From Paenibacillus sp. GM2 (GTDB lineage Bacteria > Bacillota > Bacilli > Paenibacillales > Paenibacillaceae): a stretch of DNA of 64,000 nt. The stretch's first letter is position 1. Each line of letters begins with the position of its first letter. The notes beneath the pieces were generated by a model that saw only the letters and a list, made by a program, of their open reading frames with translations, did no database searches and had not been told where the DNA came from. Below are positions 27,445 through 36,323 of this stretch, one piece after another. Both the position numbers and the translations under genes were made by a program. The stretch lies in assembly GCF_900069005.2 (NCBI RefSeq), contig NZ_LN831279.1, forward strand, positions 2,744,269-2,808,268, read 5' to 3'.

Positions 27445-27532
27445 TAGATCACACACCTTCCAGATGACAATGAGGGACATGCCGCAGCAAAGTACGACAC
27501 CTCTTTATCTCAAGTTTATATGAATTCGGCAT

Positions 27533-27563
27533 AAAAAACCACTCTTCACAATTTCAAGAGTGG
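27533..27563 (-). terminator. Terminator after the first TerC gene
   Basis: CCACTCTT and AAGAGTGG form an 8-bp stem, with TTTTTTATG following on the minus strand. Confidence 0.88.
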
Positions 27564-27582
27564 CTCCAGCCCGTCTTCTATA

Positions 27583-28242
27583 TTATTGGCGGTGTGCTTT
27601 TAATTTGAATAACAAGCCGGACATTATGACCAGCCCTGCCAGCAATATCGGCAATATGCCCGTGAGGCCGGGTATAAGAGCCTTGAGAAGTGTTCCGAAC
27701 TTCGGATCATGAATGAGCATTCCGCCGGCAGTATATCCTAAGATGCCAGCTCCCAAATAAATTAGGACCGGCAATTTATGAAGCAGCACTGAGATGGCAC
27801 TGCTGCCCCAGACGACAATGGGAATGCTAATCGCGATACCGATGACTAATATAGCCAAATCCCCATTGGCCAGTGCCGCGATCGCAAGCACATTATCCAG
27901 GCTCATTACAAAATCTGCGATCAGAATCGTCTGAATCGCTTTCCAGATAGTAGCAGAACTGCCCGAACGGTCGGATTCCTCATGCGGCATTAGTAATTTA
28001 AAGGCAATTCCAATAAGCAAAATCGCACCGATGGCCTGGATAAATGGGATTTTCAATAATACTACAGCGACCCACGTCATAATACAGCGCAGCAACACTG
28101 CACCCAAGGCCCCCCACCAAATGGCCTGTTTTCGTTGTTTTTTGGGCAAATCTCTGCTGGCCATCGCTATGACAACTGCATTGTCGCCGCTGAGGACAAG
28201 ATTAATAATTAATATTTCTGACAATAAAATGATCTGTTCCAC
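27583..28242 (-). CDS. TerC-family integral membrane protein (YjbE-like)
   Basis: 219 residues with about seven membrane helices and the two TerC signature motifs: NLVLSGDNAVVIAMA (about 14-28) and DFVMSLDNVLAIAALANG (about 110-127), whose acidic residues are thought to bind metal. Bacillus TerC proteins act in manganese export or metallation of secreted proteins. It is divergent from a second TerC gene 130 bases away. Substrate is inferred from the family only. Confidence 0.88.
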   Translation of the reverse strand: MEQIILLSEILIINLVLSGDNAVVIAMASRDLPKKQRKQAIWWGALGAVLLRCIMTWVAVVLLKIPFIQAIGAILLIGIAFKLLMPHEESDRSGSSATIWKAIQTILIADFVMSLDNVLAIAALANGDLAILVIGIAISIPIVVWGSSAISVLLHKLPVLIYLGAGILGYTAGGMLIHDPKFGTLLKALIPGLTGILPILLAGLVIMSGLLFKLKAHRQ

Positions 28243-28370
28243 GGCTCACCCCTCCCTTACAACTTGTATGAGAAAAAGAGCCAAGCTATGCCTGTTTCAA
28301 AAATCCGCTTTACAAATGAATCCTTTCAATGAATTAATACGTATATACATCTTTAGAGGAAGTGACCATT

Positions 28371-29069
28371 GTGGAATGGATAAGCGCATCATTTTTTCTC
28401 TCGCTAATCAACATCGTATTCATCGATTTAATTCTTGCCGGTGATAATGCGATTGTCATTGGCATGGCAGCCAGAAGGCTGCCTCATAACGTGCAGAAAA
28501 AGGCCATCATCTATGGAACCGGCGGTGCCTTGGTCCTGCGTATTATCGCGACGCTGCTTGTCGTATGGCTGCTGAGAATCCCTTGGCTGCTGGCTATCGG
28601 AGGGGTTTTGCTGCTCTTTATCGCCTATAAGGTACTGACGGATGACGGCTCTCATGACTCCATTGAAGCCAAGGACTCATTGTGGGCGGCGGTACGCACC
28701 ATTATTATTGCCGACGCAGCTATGGGCCTGGATAATGTGATCGCCGTGGCAGGCGCAGCCGGTCAGCATATGATCCTCGTCGTCATCGGACTGCTGATTA
28801 GCGTTCCGATCGTGGTCTGGGGAAGCACGCTCTTTATCAAGCTCTTAGACCGTTTTCCCTGGATCGTATATTTAGGAGCCGGCGTGCTCGCCTATACAGC
28901 TGCCAAAATGATCACAGAGGAGCCTCATTTTCTTCCCTTCTTCGAGGACAAGCCCATCTTACGTTACCTGCTGATTGCCATCGCAATTATCGTTATCCTG
29001 TACGGAGGATATCGTAAGAAATCTGCAGCATCCAAGAACAGAAGGCAAACCCCGAGAGAACAAATGTAA
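28371..29069 (+). CDS. TerC-family integral membrane protein (YkoY-like)
   Basis: Second TerC paralogue, with signatures DLILAGDNAIVIGMA and DAAMGLDNVIAVAGAAG and a basic C-terminus. I choose the GTG at 28371 (VEWISASFF) because the AGAGGA Shine-Dalgarno sequence is 10 bases before it; a GTG at 28362 sits directly against that sequence. B. subtilis ykoY is preceded by a manganese riboswitch; I looked for one in the 28243-28370 gap and saw none. Confidence 0.86.
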   Translation: MEWISASFFLSLINIVFIDLILAGDNAIVIGMAARRLPHNVQKKAIIYGTGGALVLRIIATLLVVWLLRIPWLLAIGGVLLLFIAYKVLTDDGSHDSIEAKDSLWAAVRTIIIADAAMGLDNVIAVAGAAGQHMILVVIGLLISVPIVVWGSTLFIKLLDRFPWIVYLGAGVLAYTAAKMITEEPHFLPFFEDKPILRYLLIAIAIIVILYGGYRKKSAASKNRRQTPREQM

Positions 29070-29079
29070 TCCAACAAGA

Positions 29080-29124
29080 AACGGAATCCTGATCCGCATA
29101 TTAGCGGCTGGATTCCGTTTTTTT
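29080..29124 (+). terminator. Terminator after the second TerC gene
   Basis: AAACGGAATCC and GGATTCCGTTT pair perfectly (11 bp), with T-run TTTTATT following. Confidence 0.9.
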
Positions 29125-29223
29125 ATTCGTCTTTAGATGGTTATCAATTAATAAATTAATGAGCGTTCAAATTGACCCCGATCAGGTTCTCTTATCAATA
29201 GCAGGCTTCTTGAACTTCCCCTC

Positions 29224-30465
29224 TTAGAACCACTGCTCTTGGACAACTTCCGGCTCGTCCTTTTGATTCTTTCGAATAATGACATGAGGCTTAACGATGA
29301 CTGACTCCGTATTCTCTACAGCCGCTTCGATCATCTGATCAAGCTCGGTTAACTCCTTCTCGATATGCTCAACAATCCGCAGATTCGGATTTGTTGCCGG
29401 TGATTTGGGAACGAATAGAGTACAGCAATCCTCATAAGGCAAAATCGATATATCATAAGTACCAATCTTCTTCGCCATGGAAATAATATCTTCTTTGTCC
29501 ATCATAACAAGCGGTCGCAGCAGGGGAAGGTCTGTCACCTTGCCGATGACATTCATGCTGGCCAGCGTCTGGCTTGCCACTTGGCCGAGGCTGTCGCCCG
29601 TAACCAAGGCCAGTGCCCCGTTCTTCTCCGCAAGCTTCGTAGCAATGCGCAGCATAGATCTTCTCATCAGCGTGATAATCAGGTTGTCCTGCCCAGTCTT
29701 GGCCAAGGAGGTCTGAATATCTGTGAACGGAACGAGATGGACCTTGATTCTTTCGGAAAAGCCGGACAGCACCTGCGCTAATTCAATGACCTTCTCCTCC
29801 GCCTTCTTGCTCGTGTAAGGATAGCTGTGGAAATGTACACATTCGATTTCCAGGCCACGGCGCATAGCCGAGTAACCGGCTACCGGGCTATCGATTCCGC
29901 CGGAGAGCAGCATCATTGCCTTCCCGTTCGTTCCGAGCGGGAAGCCGCCAGCTGCGGGAATCACTTCACAGAACAGGTAAGTTACGCGCTCACGAACTTC
30001 CACTCTCAATTCCAGATCCGGGTTATGAACATCTACCTTCAAATGTGGACACGCGCTGAGTACAGGACCGCCCACCAAATGATTCAGTTCTTGTGAAGAA
30101 TGTGGGAAACCCTTAAAGACGCGGCGTCCATGCACCTTAAAGGTGTTATACTTGTCCGCCGGAATTGATTTTATAAAATCGACGGCAATCCTCACAATAT
30201 CTTCCAGCTTGGAAGGCGATACCTTTACCGGGCTGATCGAGGTCAGACCAAAAATATTTTTTAATGAGGATATTACCGGATCAGCAGCTTGGCCATTTAA
30301 TCTGACATAGATCCTTCCATATTCATGAATCGCTTCCGTTCCCGGAAAGGCGCGAAGTAATGCTTTTACATGAGACAGAGCCGCCTTCTCAAATCTTGAG
30401 CGGTTCTTCCCCTTGACCGTAATCTCCCCGAACCGGAGCAATAGCATTTCATAATCCAAATTCAT
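29224..30465 (-). CDS. thiI: tRNA 4-thiouridine synthase / thiamine sulphur carrier ThiI
   Basis: ATP-dependent enzyme that activates U8 of tRNA for sulphur insertion. The 413 residues have an N-terminal ferredoxin-like region (MLLLRFGEITVKGKNRSRFE), a THUMP domain (about 60-165) and the PP-loop SGGIDSP (188-194). The conserved C-terminal catalytic-domain segment ILPYEDCCTLFVPKSPATNP is present. There is no rhodanese extension, as in Bacillales. It abuts the cysteine desulfurase gene that would supply the persulphide. Confidence 0.95.
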   Translation of the reverse strand: MNLDYEMLLLRFGEITVKGKNRSRFEKAALSHVKALLRAFPGTEAIHEYGRIYVRLNGQAADPVISSLKNIFGLTSISPVKVSPSKLEDIVRIAVDFIKSIPADKYNTFKVHGRRVFKGFPHSSQELNHLVGGPVLSACPHLKVDVHNPDLELRVEVRERVTYLFCEVIPAAGGFPLGTNGKAMMLLSGGIDSPVAGYSAMRRGLEIECVHFHSYPYTSKKAEEKVIELAQVLSGFSERIKVHLVPFTDIQTSLAKTGQDNLIITLMRRSMLRIATKLAEKNGALALVTGDSLGQVASQTLASMNVIGKVTDLPLLRPLVMMDKEDIISMAKKIGTYDISILPYEDCCTLFVPKSPATNPNLRIVEHIEKELTELDQMIEAAVENTESVIVKPHVIIRKNQKDEPEVVQEQWF

Positions 30466-31613
30466 TAGCCTCTCCCCTTCAAATCTTCCTGACGTGTTAC
30501 CGCGCTTTGCAGGGCAACCAGAAATTGTTCTATATCCTGTTCCGTATGTTCCGCACCTAGACTTACACGAATGCCTGAGGACGCCTCTTCAATACTTTTG
30601 CCCATAGCTAAAAGGATACGGCTTGGCTCCGCCTTCTTCGAAGAGCAGGCCGAACGTGTCGATACAAGAAATCCATCTTCCTCCAGCATGTGCAGCATAG
30701 CCTCTGCCTTCATCCCGGGACAAGAGAAATGAATGATATGCGGTGCCCCATCAGACGGTGAATTTAGCACCAATTTCGGGATGGCCGCAATTCCATCGAT
30801 CAGAATCTTTCTAAGATGCCGCAAACGCTCCGAAACCTGAGCTTGTTCCTCTTTGGCTAATCTCAGCGCTTTGGCCATCCCCACGATATAAGGGATATTC
30901 TCTGTGCCGGCCCTTCTTCCGCCCTCCTGGCTCCCCCCGGCAAGCAAAGGCTGGAGCTTAATTCCTTCGCGGACATAGAGCAGGCCGATTCCTTTGGGGC
31001 CTCTAAATTTATGCGCTGACAAACTGTACATATCAATGCCTGAAGCTTGAAGCGACAAAGGCAGTCTCCCAAATCCTTGTACGCCATCCACATGGAATAA
31101 GACACGCGGATGCTGCTTCTTCAGCTGCTTGCCGATTTCCTCCACCGGATTAATGCTTCCCGTCTCGTTATTGACATGCATTATTGAGACGAGCACCGTA
31201 TCATCCTGAACAGCGGTGCACACCTGCTCCGCTGTTACAGTCCCTTCATGGCCGACCGGCAGATAGGTTACATCCCAACCAAGGCCTTCAAGCTGCTTGC
31301 AGCATTCATATACAGAGGGATGCTCAATGGCTGTTGTTATAAGATGCTTGCCCCGATTCATAAATTGCAGGGCGGCACCCTTTATGGCCGCATTATTGCT
31401 CTCTGAAGCACCCGACGTAATGATAATTTCCGACGGCTTCACCTGAAGCGCTCCAGCACAAACCTCACGGGCCTTTTTAAGCAATTGTTCGCTCTGCTCC
31501 CCTAAAATATGCAATGACGAGGGATTCCCATAATGCAGGTTTATGACCTCAGCAATCGTACGAGCAACCTCGGGATGAGGCGGAGTCGTAGCCGCGTAAT
31601 CCATATATTTCAT
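30465..31613 (-). CDS. nifZ: Cysteine desulfurase paired with ThiI (NifZ/IscS type)
   Basis: PLP enzyme that transfers sulphur from cysteine. Start ATG at 31611-31613 gives 382 residues beginning MKYMDYAATTPPHPEV. The PLP lysine K202 is in SAHKFRGPKG; other landmarks are HVNNETG (146-152), GGSQEGGRRAGTEN (226-239) and the catalytic loop cysteine C323 in STRSACSSK. It overlaps the start of thiI by one base, indicating coupling. A fragment of the dispersed repeat lies 20 bases upstream of the start. Confidence 0.9.
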   Translation of the reverse strand: MKYMDYAATTPPHPEVARTIAEVINLHYGNPSSLHILGEQSEQLLKKAREVCAGALQVKPSEIIITSGASESNNAAIKGAALQFMNRGKHLITTAIEHPSVYECCKQLEGLGWDVTYLPVGHEGTVTAEQVCTAVQDDTVLVSIMHVNNETGSINPVEEIGKQLKKQHPRVLFHVDGVQGFGRLPLSLQASGIDMYSLSAHKFRGPKGIGLLYVREGIKLQPLLAGGSQEGGRRAGTENIPYIVGMAKALRLAKEEQAQVSERLRHLRKILIDGIAAIPKLVLNSPSDGAPHIIHFSCPGMKAEAMLHMLEEDGFLVSTRSACSSKKAEPSRILLAMGKSIEEASSGIRVSLGAEHTEQDIEQFLVALQSAVTRQEDLKGRG

Positions 31614-31632
31614 GATTTCACCCAGTTTCTTT

Positions 31633-31650
31633 AGAGGTAGTTCAAAAATC
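31633..31650 (-). repeat. Fragment of the dispersed element (copy C, left end only)
   Basis: The segment AGAGGTAGTTCAAAAATC matches the left end of the family consensus (TTAGAGGTNGTTCAAAAAGT). No core or right end follows. It sits 20 bases before the cysteine desulfurase start. Confidence 0.45.
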
Positions 31651-31721
31651 CTTATAAACATAAACTTGTAACGGTAGCCACATCTATTTGATCATAATAC
31701 AACCCGAAAAAAAGACCAAAA

Positions 31722-31762
31722 GAAAAAACGCAAATTTCCGGGAGTGGCCGGTGCGTTTTTTC
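31722..31762 (-). terminator. Terminator after the lytic transglycosylase gene
   Basis: On the minus strand AAAAAACGCA and TGCGTTTTTT bracket an inner CCGG pair. The T-run end suits the gene ending at 31838. Confidence 0.75.
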
Positions 31763-31837
31763 CCTCGTTATCTTAATATATCAGCCCTGCAATCAGGCGT
31801 CTAATTCATAAAATTCAAGCATCCACATCCTGGAAGT

Positions 31838-32587
31838 TTAAACTTCATATTTGCTGCGAGCGTTCATTACTTTAAACACATAATTCTGCGTCTCGCGCGG
31901 CAATAAATGAAGTTTGTCCATCAGTTCCTGATCATTGCTTATGCCGGCTCTCTGCACGCGGCCTGGACCCGCATTATAAGCAGCAAGCGCAGTGCTCTCA
32001 TTACCGCCAAAACGCCGGATCAGATTCGCCAGATAACGTGTTCCGCCATCGATATTTTGAGCGGGATCGAATGAATCCGTAACCCCCAGTCCACGCGCGG
32101 TTCCATCCATTAATTGCATCAAGCCCTTCGCTCCGGCAGAGGATACCACCTTCGGATTGAAGGAGGACTCCGTCTCGATTACAGCCTGTATCAAGCTTGG
32201 AGCTACGCCATAGCGCTGAGCGGCATCTGCAATTAATTGCTGAATATCCGCAGCGATCTCGCGTTTGGAAGAAGAGATAGGTTGACCGGAAGACATCGGA
32301 ATATTCGCAGTAATAGAACCGATATTATAGCTATCCGGGCTGTCAGAGACTTGCCCATTGATACGGTTCAGATAATTGTTCAGTTGGGCTTCGATATTTG
32401 AAATTTGATCTTCATAGTCATCTGTCGTAATGCTGCCATCAGCCATCATCATTTCCTGCAGCAAAATATCAAACAAAGAACCATCCATATCACTGGAAGC
32501 ATCTGCTGCCTTGTTCCCTTGCAGATCAATACTGTTCTTCATTTGGAGCGAAATGAGCTGTTCCATTGTTCGTGGATCAATTTGCAT
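31838..32587 (-). CDS. Lytic transglycosylase, SLT domain
   Basis: 249 residues. The C-terminal SLT domain (about 115-245) has the catalytic glutamate E140 in ETESSFNP, the substrate motif GAKGLMQLM (152-160) and AYNAGPG (203-209). The first 110 residues are polar, Asp/Ser-rich and lack a signal peptide or membrane helix. That resembles YjbJ-like Bacillus proteins thought to be exported by another route or to act on flagellar/spore wall. It is a single-gene unit with its own terminator. Confidence 0.85.
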   Translation of the reverse strand: MQIDPRTMEQLISLQMKNSIDLQGNKAADASSDMDGSLFDILLQEMMMADGSITTDDYEDQISNIEAQLNNYLNRINGQVSDSPDSYNIGSITANIPMSSGQPISSSKREIAADIQQLIADAAQRYGVAPSLIQAVIETESSFNPKVVSSAGAKGLMQLMDGTARGLGVTDSFDPAQNIDGGTRYLANLIRRFGGNESTALAAYNAGPGRVQRAGISNDQELMDKLHLLPRETQNYVFKVMNARSKYEV

Positions 32588-32708
32588 GTCGGCTAGCTCC
32601 TCCTACTTGTACAAAAGATATATGTATATATTTTACACGTGATTGGCAATCATGACCACCTCTTTTTCATAATTCAGTCTTTGCCAAGCGGTCGCTTGCC
32701 CAAAAATA

Positions 32709-32738
32709 GCAAAGGCTGACATCATTAGGATGCCAGCC
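32709..32738 (-). terminator. Terminator after the 32752-33207 gene
   Basis: On the minus strand AAGGCTG(G)CATC and GATG(T)CAGCCTT pair around a short loop, followed by TGCTATTTTT. It is an imperfect but clear hairpin. Confidence 0.7.
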
Positions 32739-32751
32739 TTGAGACCAAAAA

Positions 32752-33207
32752 TCAGCGAGTAAATGGGATCAGGAAGAAATAACTAAGTGTAGCTACTATG
32801 CCAAGGCCGATCGCCCAGCCTCCCGAGGTCTTAGCTCCTTGACTGTAAGCATAGAACCCTAATACTGCAGCGAGCGGGCCAAGTACAATGCTCCAGAGGA
32901 ACAGCGAGGCAATGCCAAGACCAACCCCAACATAACCTACAGTACGGCCAATGCTATTATCGGCAACATCCGTATCTGCTCGTTCTGCCTCGGCACCTTC
33001 CGAACGATTATCGCGGTGTTCTGTCGTATCCCAATTTGTCGGGCCCACCGAGGCCGTTGGAGATATTTCAGAAGCATATTCTTCCTTGTCTGAATGGTTG
33101 TTGTTATGAGTTACTGAATGTTCTGAATGGTCTCTACGCGGAAAATCAAGACGTTTTCTTTCCCCATAATAATTATGCTGGTTGTCATCATTAAATTGAT
33201 CATTCAT
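32752..33207 (-). CDS. DUF4190-like membrane protein with a charged N-terminal domain
   Basis: 151 residues. The first 80 are highly polar (Asn, Asp, His, Glu-rich). The C-terminal part has two membrane helices (about 92-117 and 128-148) with the DUF4190-type pattern GIASLFLWSIVLGPLAAVLGFYAYSQG...GWAIGLGIVATL. Function unknown. It sits between a transglycosylase and a DUF1540 gene, each apparently transcribed separately. Confidence 0.62.
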   Translation of the reverse strand: MNDQFNDDNQHNYYGERKRLDFPRRDHSEHSVTHNNNHSDKEEYASEISPTASVGPTNWDTTEHRDNRSEGAEAERADTDVADNSIGRTVGYVGVGLGIASLFLWSIVLGPLAAVLGFYAYSQGAKTSGGWAIGLGIVATLSYFFLIPFTR

Positions 33208-33243
33208 TCTACAGCACCTCCTAGGGATATAAGATGGTTAAAC

Positions 33244-33471
33244 TTAAGTTGACTTGGGTTCAAAGGTATGACAGCAAGTTGCAGATGATGTTGTGGCTGT
33301 CGTCTGATTCTCGGAATCGAAGGATTCGCCAGCGAATTCCGCATGGTACTGACGAGTCGCATTTTGGTCGATATCGATCATAATGCTGTCCGCCTGACAA
33401 ATATTTTTCTCTCCCCAATGAACACAATTGGCTACACTGCATTTTACGATGGGTTTACTTCCGCTTGTCAT
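33244..33471 (-). CDS. DUF1540 small cysteine-rich protein
   Basis: 75 residues with the DUF1540 pattern: KCSVANCVHWGEKNICQADSIMI at the N-terminus and SATCCHTF near the C-terminus, giving five conserved cysteines and a histidine that could bind metal. Such proteins are common in spore-formers but have no assigned function that I know of. It ends 36 bases before the next gene, with no terminator seen. Confidence 0.8.
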   Translation of the reverse strand: MTSGSKPIVKCSVANCVHWGEKNICQADSIMIDIDQNATRQYHAEFAGESFDSENQTTATTSSATCCHTFEPKST

Positions 33472-33696
33472 TGATTAATCACCTCGGAATCAGTGTTCCC
33501 TCTGTACCGCTCGTTATGCCTTCAAAATAGCTGACAAAACAAGACAAAACATGGGGACGGTACCAGACTATTGCTGACGCTTTCGATCCCGGTCTTGGAA
33601 TAAAAAAACAGGCTCCATAGCAACCTATTCATATCCCAATCAGCCATATAAGTTGAATAAATCATTCAACTTCTACAACGTTAAGGAGGCAATGAC

Positions 33697-35571
33697 ATGA
33701 AATGGTTCAGATGGGCACTAGTCGGCATTGCGGGGATCGCCGCCGCTACCGTGATCGGCCTGTATCCCTTCAATGAGAAGGCCCCACAACAAGCTGCAGA
33801 ACAAACGAAGCCGGTGCCTGGACCGAAGGAGGAGCAGCGCTTGAAGCAAATGATGCTGCACCGGGATATGACTGCAACGGAGCGACTGATCAGAATGGAT
33901 ACCAAAGGGCATCTCCGTGCGCTATCCGAGGCTTCGCGCAAAATTCATACCGACAAGCTGAAATCCCGTATAACCGAACTGCAAAAGGGACATCAACAGT
34001 TTAAATCCATCCTTTGGTATGACAGTGCAAACGGCAAGACAAAGGAAATCCGCGCCGCGCATTATAAGGCGAATCCCGAGGAACAAAAACAGATAGCAAG
34101 CTACATCAGCTTTGCCAAGAAATCGCTGCAGAAAGGCAAATCCTACGAGTCTCCGGCTTTTCCTCAGAAGGATCCGAAGTTCTATATTACGGCAGAGCCG
34201 GCAAAACAGGGCGGCAACGGAGTGATCGCTGTCATGGATTTAGGTATCCTTGGAAAAGTAAAAGAGCATCAGCATAAAAATCTCCGTCTGATTCCTTATC
34301 CGAAGGAGGGCAAATACAAGGTCGAATCCGTTGAGACCGACACCTTGCGGGACATTACCGTTAAAACCGGGCATGATAACGAAAAGGCGAGCCACTATTA
34401 TGAGAATGAGATCGTCGTTACGTTTAAACATGGACTAAGCACCGAGGACCGTAAGAAAATTATGAATGATCTACACTGTAAGCCGCCTCAAAAAATAGTA
34501 AACACGTACATTTTCCGCTCCGATAAGCTGACGATGAATGAACTGAAAGACTATTTCCTTAAAAATTGGCAGCCTGATTATGTGGAACCCCATTATCTCT
34601 ACATGACCAACGAGACGAGTCTGGACGATACACCGCTAATTCCTAATGACATGTTATTCTCGGAATATCAATGGAATTTACCGATTATCGATACGACACG
34701 CGGCTGGAAGCTCAGCAAAGGAACCAATGATGTTATCGTTGGTGTTGTAGATACGGGGGTTGATTTGCAGCATCCCGATTTAAAGGGACGGCTGCTGAAA
34801 GGTTATAATGTTGACGCTCCCGATGAAGATCCGATAGACGATGTCGGACATGGCACGCATGTCGCCGGCATCATCGCCGCCAATACCAACAACAGCGAAG
34901 GCATTGCCGGTATGATGTGGAGCGGCAAAATACTTCCGGTAAAAGCGTTGGACAAGTCCGGTGCAGGTACGACCTATTCTGTTGCGCAGGGAATTATCTG
35001 GGCTACTGATAACGGTGCTAAAGTGATCAATATGAGTCTGGGCAATTACGCGGATGCGAAATTTCTGCATGAAGCGGTTAAATACGCTTTTGATCATGAT
35101 GTGGTTCTTGTTGCAGCAACAGGTAATGATAATACTGAACGTCCCGGATATCCGGCGGCTTACCCGGAAGTTCTGTCTGTATCAGCGACCGATTACAATT
35201 TGAAGAAGGCCTCCTTCTCCAATTACGGTGACTATGTAGATGTGATGGCTCCCGGCGAGAGTATCGCCAGCACCTATCCTGACAACCAGTATGCGGCCTT
35301 ATCCGGCACTTCGATGGCATGCCCGCATGTAACGGCACTGGCTGCGTTGATCCGCTCTATTAATCCAGAGCTGAAGAATACAGAAGTGATGGATATCATC
35401 CGCAAAAATGTAATCGATCTGGGTACCGCAGGCCACGACAAATACTACGGTTACGGGCAAATTGATGTCTACGCTGCGCTTGAAGCCGCAGGAGGTGGCG
35501 ATGCCTCACTGCAATTCTGGCCGCAAGCCATTGAGCGCAAAATGGACAGAGCGATCGAAAGATTGAAATAA
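33697..35571 (+). CDS. Subtilisin-like serine protease (S8), membrane-anchored or secreted
   Basis: 624 residues. A hydrophobic N-terminal segment (about 5-22) acts as signal or anchor. A long pre-domain (about 25-300) has a fervidolysin-type propeptide end (EIVVTFKHGLSTEDRKKIMNDL ... PDYVEPHYLY). The catalytic domain has D352 in VVDTGVDLQHPD, H385 in GHGTHVAG, oxyanion N477 in AATGND and S539 in SGTSMACPH, so it should be active. A short amphipathic tail follows. It is a single gene ending in a strong terminator; substrate unknown. Confidence 0.92.
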   Translation: MKWFRWALVGIAGIAAATVIGLYPFNEKAPQQAAEQTKPVPGPKEEQRLKQMMLHRDMTATERLIRMDTKGHLRALSEASRKIHTDKLKSRITELQKGHQQFKSILWYDSANGKTKEIRAAHYKANPEEQKQIASYISFAKKSLQKGKSYESPAFPQKDPKFYITAEPAKQGGNGVIAVMDLGILGKVKEHQHKNLRLIPYPKEGKYKVESVETDTLRDITVKTGHDNEKASHYYENEIVVTFKHGLSTEDRKKIMNDLHCKPPQKIVNTYIFRSDKLTMNELKDYFLKNWQPDYVEPHYLYMTNETSLDDTPLIPNDMLFSEYQWNLPIIDTTRGWKLSKGTNDVIVGVVDTGVDLQHPDLKGRLLKGYNVDAPDEDPIDDVGHGTHVAGIIAANTNNSEGIAGMMWSGKILPVKALDKSGAGTTYSVAQGIIWATDNGAKVINMSLGNYADAKFLHEAVKYAFDHDVVLVAATGNDNTERPGYPAAYPEVLSVSATDYNLKKASFSNYGDYVDVMAPGESIASTYPDNQYAALSGTSMACPHVTALAALIRSINPELKNTEVMDIIRKNVIDLGTAGHDKYYGYGQIDVYAALEAAGGGDASLQFWPQAIERKMDRAIERLK

Positions 35572-35579
35572 GCGTAATG

Positions 35580-35626
35580 AAAAGGCAATCAGCGAGGCTA
35601 TTTTAGCCTCGCTGATTGCCTTTTTC
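35580..35626 (+). terminator. Terminator after the S8 protease
   Basis: AAAGGCAATCAGCGAGGCT pairs with AGCCTCGCTGATTGCCTTT, a long perfect stem around ATTTT, followed by more T. Confidence 0.93.
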
Positions 35627-35760
35627 AAACTTTCAACAAAAACTTAAAAAAAGTATGGGTTGTCCCGAAGGAATTCCTTTTTTCTTGCGTATGTATTTGA
35701 GGCGCATGACCGCAGGTTTAACAACTTGCGGTAAGCCTCTAGTGATGATGTTGCGACAGT

Positions 35761-36166
35761 GATGAAAGTTTGCCGTAAGCCGGGTTCTGTACTCGTAGCG
35801 GTAAGAACGGGAACTACCCTCCCGCTGTAAGTGACAATCATCTATCTAGACCGCACATTACTATGCGGTTCCAGCGACCAACCCGGACGCGCCTCGGGCA
35901 AAGGCTGCTTCCAAGGAAGCTGCGTCCCATTAGGTCTTGCTCCAGATGGGGTTTACCAGGAACGAAGTCACCAGCGCTCCTCGGGGTCTCTTACACCTCG
36001 GTTCCATCCTTGCCTGTTCCGCTATAATAGCGGCCATCGGCGGTCCATTTCTGTGGCACTATCCTTCAGCTCGCGCTGACTGGACGTTATCCAGCATCCT
36101 GCCCTATGGAGCCCGGACTTTCCTCTCGCGGCCGAAGCCGCCAGCGATTGTCTGTCAAACTTTCGA
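35761..36166 (-). ncRNA. rnpB: RNase P RNA, class A-like
   Basis: Catalytic RNA that matures tRNA 5' ends, about 406 nt on the minus strand. The ends pair (AAAGTTTG near 36164 with CAAACTTT near 35764). Diagnostic segments: GAGGAAAGTCCGGGCTCC, CATAGGGCAGG, CACAGAAA...GACCGCCGATGGCC, CTGGAGCAAGACC and ACAGAACCCGGCTTA. These follow the E. coli-type (class A) RNA rather than the B. subtilis class B form. A hairpin at about 35700-35745 may help 3' termination. Boundaries are approximate. Confidence 0.93.
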
Positions 36167-36218
36167 AATGCAACAATAGTTAGTATACAGCTTATATCAC
36201 GTTAACTCAAGGTCCAAT

Positions 36219-36300
36219 TAGAGGTAGTTCCAAAAATGCGATATGGCTCGATCAGGAAGTGATCCCGGCTTGGAACTTGAATTCACCGGGGCGCTCGGGT
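36219..36300 (-). repeat. Dispersed element, truncated copy D upstream of rnpB
   Basis: The left end TTAGAGGTAGTTCCAAAAATGC and a later core match AACTTGAATTCACCGGGGCGCTCGG are present; the right end is missing. It lies about 54 bases upstream of the rnpB 5' end, between rnpB and the Nif3-like gene, in the same orientation as all other copies. Confidence 0.7.
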
Positions 36301-36323
36301 GTCAGATACAAACACCTGTATTG

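Noticed and set aside
28243..28370. Manganese (yybP-ykoY) riboswitch between the two TerC genes
   Set aside because: Considered because ykoY often has one, but I could not find its conserved stem-loop sequences or a terminator in this short gap.
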